Assembly: GCF_008727755.1 (NCBI RefSeq)
Contig: NZ_CP044231.1
Coordinates: forward strand, 3,162,001-3,226,000
Source: Microbacterium caowuchunii
Lineage (GTDB): Bacteria > Actinomycetota > Actinomycetes > Actinomycetales > Microbacteriaceae
DNA length: 64,000 nucleotides
Direction of reading: 5' to 3'
The position numbers were made by a program, and so were the translations under genes. Under the pieces are notes generated by a model, which ran no database searches, had not been told where the DNA came from, and worked only from the letters and a program-made list of their open reading frames with translations. Shown here one piece after another: positions 58,912 through 64,000 of the stretch. Position 1 is the first letter of the stretch. Every line of letters begins with the position of its first letter.

Positions 58912-59555
58912 GACTGTGCCTCCGGGATAGCCGGCTCGCGGCGCGGTGAGAATGCGGCGATGGCCAGGTAGATCCCGACGATCGCGGCGTATGCGCCGAA
59001 CAGGCCCACGCCGATCGTGATGCCCGTCAGCGTGAACGACTGCTGGGCTTCATCGATGTAGTACGACAGTGCGTACCGGGTGGGGACGAACAGCAGGGCC
59101 AGACCCAGCACGACGGCGACGATGCCGACGGTGAGCGAATCACGGGCGTCCGAGTGCTCCGCGGACCCGCGGGGCGTGCGCCGCATCGCACGGATGCCGG
59201 CGATGCCCTCCACGAGACCGGAGAGCAGGGCCCAGACGATCACCACGCCGAAGAACACCTCGGTCGTGCGGAACCCGGGTATCCCCGACGCCATTCCCGC
59301 GAGCAGGGCCAGCACGCCCAGCGTGATCGGGAGTGCGCGACTCCCCCGGTCGAACACGAGCCACGCGCCGATCAGCATCACCAGCGCGGTCGCGATCGCG
59401 TAGCCGCTGAAGACGGAGAGTCCGACGGATGCGGAGTGGTCCGGCGAGAAGGTGATCATCACGCCGGCGACGATCGCGAAGAGCGCGCGCAGCATCTGCA
59501 CGTGGCGCGGCAGGAAGGCGCGCGCGGCGGGACCGTCGGTCATGGTGGGACTCAT
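58908..59555 (-). CDS. DUF308/HdeD-like membrane protein
   Basis: 215 residues (or 211 from an internal ATG at 59543). Six hydrophobic segments with Gly-rich turns, a pattern like DUF308: PRHVQMLRALFAIVAGVMITF, WALLSGLVEGIAGIRAM. The central loop is Arg-rich. Function unknown; co-transcribed with the small membrane protein that follows. Confidence 0.78.
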   Translation of the reverse strand: MSPTMTDGPAARAFLPRHVQMLRALFAIVAGVMITFSPDHSASVGLSVFSGYAIATALVMLIGAWLVFDRGSRALPITLGVLALLAGMASGIPGFRTTEVFFGVVIVWALLSGLVEGIAGIRAMRRTPRGSAEHSDARDSLTVGIVAVVLGLALLFVPTRYALSYYIDEAQQSFTLTGITIGVGLFGAYAAIVGIYLAIAAFSPRREPAIPEAQS

Positions 59556-59653
59556 CCGGATCTGCGGGACGGGTGGTGGGATGCCTCCAGTCTAGGTTGT
59601 GCACCGTGGGAGTATGCCGGGGAGGGCCCCCGCGCCCTCACTAGGCTGGCGGT

Positions 59654-60307
59654 GTGACCGAGCCCGCCATCCGCCAGCGCGACGCCGAACGCACCCGGGC
59701 GGAACTCCTGGAGATCGCGACGCGGACGTTCGCCGAATCGGGGTACTCCGGTACCCGCGTCGACGAGATCGCCGCGCGCACCCGCACGACCAAGCGGATG
59801 ATCTACTACTACTTCGGCGGCAAGGAGGGGCTCTACCTCGCCGTCCTGGAGAACGCCTACCGCAGCATCCGGGATGCCGAGCAGGCCCTGCACGTCGGAG
59901 ACCTGCCGCCGGTCGAGGCGGTGCGGCGGATCGCCGAGCTCACGTACGACCACCACCTGGAGCACACCGACTTCATCCGTCTCGTCTCCATCGAGAACAT
60001 CCACCGGGGCGATTTCATCCGCAAGATCGAATCCCTGCGCACGCTCAACGCGCCGGCGCTCGGCGTCCTGGACGTCGCCCTGACCAGCGGCCGCGCCGAG
60101 GGGACCTTCCGCTCCGACGTCGACGCGCTCGATGTGCACCTGCTCATCAGCTCGTACTGCTTCTTCCAGGTCGCGAACCAGTACACGTTCGGGTACCTCT
60201 TCGATCGCGATCTCCTCGATCCCGCGCGCCGTGATCACCTGCGCCGCATGATCGGCGACATCGTCGTGGCCTGGCTCACGGATACGGATCGGACGGATCC
60301 CGCGTGA
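59654..60307 (+). CDS. TetR family regulator
   Basis: 217 residues. HTH at about 12-60: ATRTFAESGYSGTRVDEIAARTRTTKRMIYYYFGGKEGLY, matching the AcrR/PsrA-like group; C-terminal helical effector domain follows. GTG start with TAGGCT 6 nt upstream (59642-59647), leaderless. Overlaps the NUDIX gene by GTGA, so the pair form an operon; targets unknown. Confidence 0.92.
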   Translation: MTEPAIRQRDAERTRAELLEIATRTFAESGYSGTRVDEIAARTRTTKRMIYYYFGGKEGLYLAVLENAYRSIRDAEQALHVGDLPPVEAVRRIAELTYDHHLEHTDFIRLVSIENIHRGDFIRKIESLRTLNAPALGVLDVALTSGRAEGTFRSDVDALDVHLLISSYCFFQVANQYTFGYLFDRDLLDPARRDHLRRMIGDIVVAWLTDTDRTDPA

Positions 60308-60693
60308 CCGCGCCCATCCACGTGTCGGCCGCCGTCATCACGGACGCCGAAGGCCGCCTGCTGCTGGTGCGCAAGAGCGGCACGACCGCGTTCATGCAGC
60401 CCGGCGGCAAACCCGAACCGGGTGAGTCCCCCGCCCAGACGCTGGTGCGGGAGCTCGCCGAGGAGATCGGCGTGCACGTCCCCGAGTCGCGCCTGCGCGC
60501 GCTCGGGCGCTTCACCGCCCCGGCGGCCAACGAACGCGGGCACGAGGTCGTGGCGGACGTGTTCGCCGTCGACATCGGCGATGCGACGCCGGTGGTCGCC
60601 GCGGAGATCGCGGAGCTGCGATGGGTCGGACGCACCGACGCCGATGGGCTCGAGGTCGCCCCGCTCGCGCTCGCCTACTTCCTGGCGGGCTGA
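60304..60693 (+). CDS. NUDIX hydrolase
   Basis: 129 residues with an intact Nudix box: GGKPEPGESPAQTLVREL followed by AEEIGV (GX5EX7REUXEEXGU). Hydrolyses a nucleoside diphosphate linked to another moiety, in the MutT-like range. Substrate unassigned. Confidence 0.92.
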   Translation: MTAPIHVSAAVITDAEGRLLLVRKSGTTAFMQPGGKPEPGESPAQTLVRELAEEIGVHVPESRLRALGRFTAPAANERGHEVVADVFAVDIGDATPVVAAEIAELRWVGRTDADGLEVAPLALAYFLAG

Positions 60694-60697
60694 GGGC

Positions 60698-62173
60698 TCA
60701 CCAGGAGCTGCGGCGGTAGTCCTTCAGGAAGATGCCGAACAGGTCCTCGCCGGCCTCGCCGCGGACGATGGGGTCGTAGACGCGCGCCGCACCGTCGACG
60801 AGGTCGAGCGGGGCGTGGAAGCCCTCCTCCGCCAGACGCACCTTGGTGAAGTGCGGACGCTCGTCGGTGATCCATCCGGTGTCGACGGCCGTCATCAGGA
60901 TGCCGTCCGTCTCGAACATCTCCCGGGCGCTGGTGCGGGTGAGCATGTTCAGCGCGGCCTTCGCCATGTTGGTGTGCGGGTGGCCCGGCCCCTTGTACCC
61001 GCGGCCGAAGACCCCCTCCATCGCCGAGACGTTGACGACGTAGGTGCGGCGCGCCGGGGAGGCGGCGAGGGAGGCGCGCAGCCGGCTGATGAGCAGGAAC
61101 GGCGCCGTCATGTTGGCCAGCTGCACCTCCAGCATCTCCAGCGGCTCCACCTGGTCGACGTGCTGAGTCCAGCTGTTGATGTGGTTCTCGTCCGGCACGA
61201 GGCCCCCGGCGTCGATCGCCGTGCCCGCCGCCAGCCGCTCCAGGGAGGACGATCCCGCCGCCATGGCCTCCGCCGTCAGCTCCTCCGCGGTCCGCGCGGC
61301 GGCCGCCAGGATCGGGTGCGACGAGACGGACTGCGCGAGGGCCAGCGGGTGGGCGTCACTCGTGTGGCCGAACGTCAGGAGTTCCGGCAGCGGCCCGGTC
61401 GGGAGCGGTGCCAGCTCGGCATCCACGAGGGGCTTGTACGCGCCCGGGGAACGCCGCACGGTCTGCGCCGCATTGTTGATCAGGATGTCGAGGGGACCGT
61501 CGGCGGCGACCGCGTCGGCCAGACCGATCACCTGCGCGGGGTCGCGCAGGTCGATGCCGACGACCTTCAGCCGGTGCAGCCACTCCCCCGAATCCGGGAG
61601 CGCCGTGAACCGCCGGACGGCGTCGCGCGGGAATCTCGTGGTGATCGTCGTGTGCGCACCGTCGCGGAGCAGGCGCAGCGCGATGTACATGCCGATCTTG
61701 GCGCGGCCTCCGGTCAGCAGCGCGCGCCGGCCGGTCAGATCGGTGCGGGCGTCGCGTTTCTCGTGGCTCATCGCCGCGCATTCGGGGCACAGCTGGTGGT
61801 AGAAGGCATCCACCAGCGTGTACAGCTCCTTGCAGATGTAGCACGCGCGCGGCTTGATGAGCTCGCCGGCGATGGGCGCCTCGACCCGGACGGCGAGCGG
61901 GATGCCGCGGGTCTCGTCGTCGATACGGTCCGGCGCGCCGGTGGCGGTGGCCGCGACGACGGCGCGGTCGGCATCCGCGATCTTCTGGCGCTTCGCCCGG
62001 CGGCCCTCCTGCTTGACGGCCTTGTAGAGCTTCCCGGTGGCGCGCCGCAGCGTCAGGTAGTCCGGCGACTCGCGATCGAGCGCTTCGGCCTCCTCCAGGA
62101 CGCGCAGCGCGATGGCGAGGTCTGCGGGGTCGATCGAGGGTGCGGGGGCGGCATCGGAGGGGACGGAGGGCAC
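60698..62173 (-). CDS. SDR family oxidoreductase with N-terminal zinc-finger domain
   Basis: 491 residues from the GTG at 62173 (TACAGT 5 nt upstream). Residues about 1-115 are a helical region rich in Lys/Arg. A CxxC...CxxC knuckle (CYIC, then CPEC 17 residues later) lies at about 110-135, and the Rossmann SDR domain starts at RALLTGGRAKIGMYIALRLL with YKGPGHPHTNMAKAALNML (Tyr/Lys of the SDR triad) near 405-425. Reads as an NAD(P)-dependent dehydrogenase with a zinc-binding accessory domain. Substrate unknown. Confidence 0.88.
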   Translation of the reverse strand: MPSVPSDAAPAPSIDPADLAIALRVLEEAEALDRESPDYLTLRRATGKLYKAVKQEGRRAKRQKIADADRAVVAATATGAPDRIDDETRGIPLAVRVEAPIAGELIKPRACYICKELYTLVDAFYHQLCPECAAMSHEKRDARTDLTGRRALLTGGRAKIGMYIALRLLRDGAHTTITTRFPRDAVRRFTALPDSGEWLHRLKVVGIDLRDPAQVIGLADAVAADGPLDILINNAAQTVRRSPGAYKPLVDAELAPLPTGPLPELLTFGHTSDAHPLALAQSVSSHPILAAAARTAEELTAEAMAAGSSSLERLAAGTAIDAGGLVPDENHINSWTQHVDQVEPLEMLEVQLANMTAPFLLISRLRASLAASPARRTYVVNVSAMEGVFGRGYKGPGHPHTNMAKAALNMLTRTSAREMFETDGILMTAVDTGWITDERPHFTKVRLAEEGFHAPLDLVDGAARVYDPIVRGEAGEDLFGIFLKDYRRSSW

Positions 62174-62254
62174 AGGACACTGTATCGAGCGTGTCGTGTG
62201 CGCCGGCTGAGCGCGGCGCTCCACGCGTCGCCGAGCCTGGACGGCCGGGGCCCT

Positions 62255-62325
62255 GCACAACTCCTGCAGAACGCGCCGCGTCGCGTGCTCGCGGGCAGGA
62301 ACGGCCGGTCCGGCAGGAGTTGTGC
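62255..62325. repeat. Dispersed palindrome B, copy 1
   Basis: Perfect 13-bp arms GCACAACTCCTGC (62255-62267) and GCAGGAGTTGTGC (62313-62325) enclosing 45 nt of GC-rich sequence. Confidence 0.8.
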
Positions 62326-62462
62326 GGCCGCCCGCGCGCCACCCTCATCCGGCGCACCGCCGGGGACCCGGCGCACTACCCGGTGACCACGATCGCCGAC
62401 CTGCGCTTCTGACGTCCCCCGGGGGCGGTCACCGCCCCGCCGATCGACTGAGCCGGCGACAG

Positions 62463-62526
62463 AACTCCTGCAACACCCCCCATCCGGCACCTCCGGTGCC
62501 GTGAGGGCGGGACTATCGCAGGAGTT
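62463..62526. repeat. Dispersed palindrome B, copy 2
   Basis: Perfect 9-bp arms AACTCCTGC (62463-62471) and GCAGGAGTT (62518-62526). The right arm continues GTGC (62527-62530) as in copy 1, while the left flank has diverged. An internal hairpin CGGCAC/GTGCCG lies in the loop. It starts 25 nt beyond the alcohol dehydrogenase stop and may serve as its terminator. Confidence 0.75.
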
Positions 62527-62550
62527 GTGCCCAACCGTGCTCGATCCCGG

Positions 62551-63687
62551 TCACTCCGGCGCCGTCGACGACGTGTCGTGGATGATGAGCCCGCGGATGA
62601 TCCGACCCTCGAGCATGTCGGCGTAGCCCTCGTTGACCTGGTCCATCGTGTACCGCTGCGTCACCAGTTCGTCGAGCTTGAGCTTGCCCGCGTCGTAGAG
62701 ACGCAACAGCTTCACGATGTCGTAGTGCGGGTTCAGGGAACCGAAGAGGGCTCCCTTGATCGTCTTCTGGTTCTGGGTGATCTCCGCGCTGCGCAGCCGA
62801 ATGTTCGTGACGTCGAGCCCCGCGAACGCGGTGAGGACCACGGTCCCGCCCTTCCCTACCGCCGCCACGGCCGCGGTGATGATCTCCTCGTGCGCGACGC
62901 CGGGGGTGACGATCGCCTGATCGGCGCCCTGCCCCCACGACAGTTCCGTGATCGCTTCCGCCGCATCCTCCGCCGTGGCGAAGACGTGCGTGGCACCGAA
63001 GTCGAGTGCCGTGTCCCGTTTGTACGCGACCGGATCGATGGCGATGACGTACTTCGCGCCGCCGTGCACCGCGCCCTGGATCGCATTGACTCCGATGCCG
63101 CCCGCGCCGTAGACCACGGTGATGTCGCCCACTCCCACGCCGCCGGCCGTGAGGGCGCTCCCCCATCCGGTCGGGACGCCGCATCCGACGAGGGCGGCGA
63201 CCTCCAGGGGGATCCACGGATCGATCTTCACGACGGAGCCCTCGGGCACGGTCGCCCGCTGAGCGTGGGTTCCCAGGGTGCACCATGCCCCGTAGTCACG
63301 GCCGGCATCGTCGTGGAACCGGAAGCCCCCGTTCGGCATCAGCCCGGTGAGCGCATTCGCGCCCAGGTCGCACAGAGCCGACCGCCCCGTGGCACAGTAC
63401 CGGCACGTCCCGCAGGAGGGGACGAAGCTGCAGACCACGTGATCGCCGGGACTCAGTCGCGTCACGCCGGGTCCGACCCGCTCCACGACGCCGGATCCCT
63501 CATGGCCCATCACCATCGGCAGCCGCGGCGTGATGCTCCGATCCAGGGAGTGCAGGTCGGAGTGGCAGAGCCCGGAGGCCACGTAGCGGATGAGCACCTC
63601 GCCCACGCCGGGCTCGTCCAGCTCCAGTTCCCTGATCTCGAACTCCGTGCTGTTCTCGTCCAGCACGACGGCACGCGTCCTCACGAT
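62551..63687 (-). CDS. Zinc-dependent alcohol dehydrogenase, NDMA-dependent class
   Basis: 378 residues from the GTG at 63687, chosen because the family starts with a conserved xTRAVVL strand there; GTG at 63732 and an ATG at 63846 are longer options. Catalytic zinc ligands in VASGLCHSDLHS, GHEGSG; structural zinc Cys in CGTCRYCATGRSALC; NAD-binding YGAGGIGVNAIQG. Matches the mycobacterial NDMA-dependent methanol/formaldehyde dehydrogenase class. Substrate alcohol unknown; mycothiol or tightly bound NAD is typical. Confidence 0.9.
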   Translation of the reverse strand: MVRTRAVVLDENSTEFEIRELELDEPGVGEVLIRYVASGLCHSDLHSLDRSITPRLPMVMGHEGSGVVERVGPGVTRLSPGDHVVCSFVPSCGTCRYCATGRSALCDLGANALTGLMPNGGFRFHDDAGRDYGAWCTLGTHAQRATVPEGSVVKIDPWIPLEVAALVGCGVPTGWGSALTAGGVGVGDITVVYGAGGIGVNAIQGAVHGGAKYVIAIDPVAYKRDTALDFGATHVFATAEDAAEAITELSWGQGADQAIVTPGVAHEEIITAAVAAVGKGGTVVLTAFAGLDVTNIRLRSAEITQNQKTIKGALFGSLNPHYDIVKLLRLYDAGKLKLDELVTQRYTMDQVNEGYADMLEGRIIRGLIIHDTSSTAPE

Positions 63688-63882
63688 CCTGCCCGCCTCT
63701 CCGCCCGGCGGGCCGTCGGACGGCGTCGTCACCGAGTTCCGCTCACCGTAGTGCGGGGGCGGATGGTGACCGAGGGGTCTTCCGCCCGGCGGCATCGACA
63801 TCGCGGGGGGAATCCGCTCAAGATGGACGAGAATGGCGCGCGCCACGAGCGCGGTGGATCGGACACGGCAGAGGAGCCGAGC

Positions 63883-64000
63883 ATGGTGGAGAAGTCGAAG
63901 ACCCCTTCCGACGGACTCTCGAAGGAGGAACGTGACGCCGTCAAGCAGCGGGCGAAAGAGCTGCGCGAGCAGGAGAAGGCCGGCAGGAACCGGGAAGCGG
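63883..64000 (+). CDS. DUF1801-like protein, N-terminal part
   Basis: Only the first 39 codons are in the window (MVEKSKTPSDGLSKEERDAV at the start, then Lys/Glu-rich helix). GAGGAG lies 7 nt before the ATG. The opening resembles actinobacterial DUF1801/YdhG-like proteins that begin with a charged KEERDAVKQRAKEL helix. Identification rests on this short stretch alone. Confidence 0.5.
   Translation, partial: MVEKSKTPSDGLSKEERDAVKQRAKELREQEKAGRNREA

Larger units (their letters stand above)
62174..62550. other. Intergenic region with repeat family B and a possible gene remnant
   Basis: 377 bases between two minus-strand genes. It contains the SDR promoter (TACAGT, minus strand, 62179-62184), two copies of palindrome B (62255-62325 and 62463-62526) and, between them, a plus-strand stretch ending at 62412 whose last 20 residues (TAGDPAHYPVTTIADLRF at the end) look like a real protein C-terminus. 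No start, no upstream homology; possibly the tail of a lost gene. Confidence 0.5.

Overview
The window is about 70% GC and reads as a chromosome segment of an actinobacterium, most likely Microbacteriaceae and probably Microbacterium. The inference rests on base composition, GTG/TTG starts, many genes with a -10 hexamer 6-7 nt before the start codon (leaderless style), a CopD-CtaG fusion, and Gram-positive-type gene sets. No rRNA, tRNA, CRISPR array, transposase or phage gene was seen.

Region 1 (about 1-29.4 kb) is a large catabolic locus for one or more aromatic acids or cyclic compounds. After a truncated prolyl aminopeptidase, an MFS exporter and a GntR/FCD regulator come a four-gene peptide-type ABC importer lacking its binding protein and an alpha/beta hydrolase. 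Next are an aldehyde dehydrogenase and a fumarate-reductase-like flavoprotein. They are divergent from a tight five-gene operon: MhpA-like hydroxylase, MhpB-like class III extradiol dioxygenase, HpaI aldolase, C-C hydrolase and HpaH hydratase. A double-length TetR, a second GntR/FCD paralogue and an MmgE/PrpD protein follow. The second half is another, differently built meta-cleavage route: binding lipoprotein, BphC-type dioxygenase, HsaA-like flavin monooxygenase, C-C hydrolase, hydratase, a flavin reductase fused to an IclR-type effector domain, an IclR regulator, and the acetaldehyde dehydrogenase/4-hydroxy-2-oxovalerate aldolase pair. Three copies of a 16-bp palindrome (GTATAC-N4-GTATAC type) mark a GntR regulon. 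Three copies of GTA-N5-TAC mark an IclR regulon.

Region 2 (29.4-40.9 kb) carries nucleoside/ribose salvage (ribokinase, nucleoside hydrolase), a DMT transporter, a serine-hydrolase-like lipoprotein with degenerate catalytic motifs, DUF2470 plus heme oxygenase behind an iron-box-like site, a PIF1-like helicase, a membrane-anchored unknown, CopD-CtaG, HU, and the rpmB-rpmG-rpsN ribosomal protein operon with an unusual 5' leader hairpin.

Region 3 (40.9-49.5 kb) holds a BBE-type flavoprotein and a long minus-strand zinc operon: znuA, znuC, znuB, zur, a YraQ-type permease, a TIGR03943 protein, a secreted beta-propeller-like protein and 3-methyladenine DNA glycosylase. It is preceded by a near-perfect Zur box.

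Region 4 (49.5-64 kb) is mostly housekeeping: 2-oxoacid dehydrogenase E1alpha/E1beta/E2, a HisC-like aminotransferase, small membrane proteins, an ESX-like small protein with a hydrolase partner, low-molecular-weight phosphatase, purB, TetR plus NUDIX, a zinc-finger SDR, an NMDA-type (N,N-dimethyl-4-nitrosoaniline class) alcohol dehydrogenase and the start of a DUF1801-like protein. Two families of short dispersed palindromes occupy the intergenic gaps here and near 39.9 kb.
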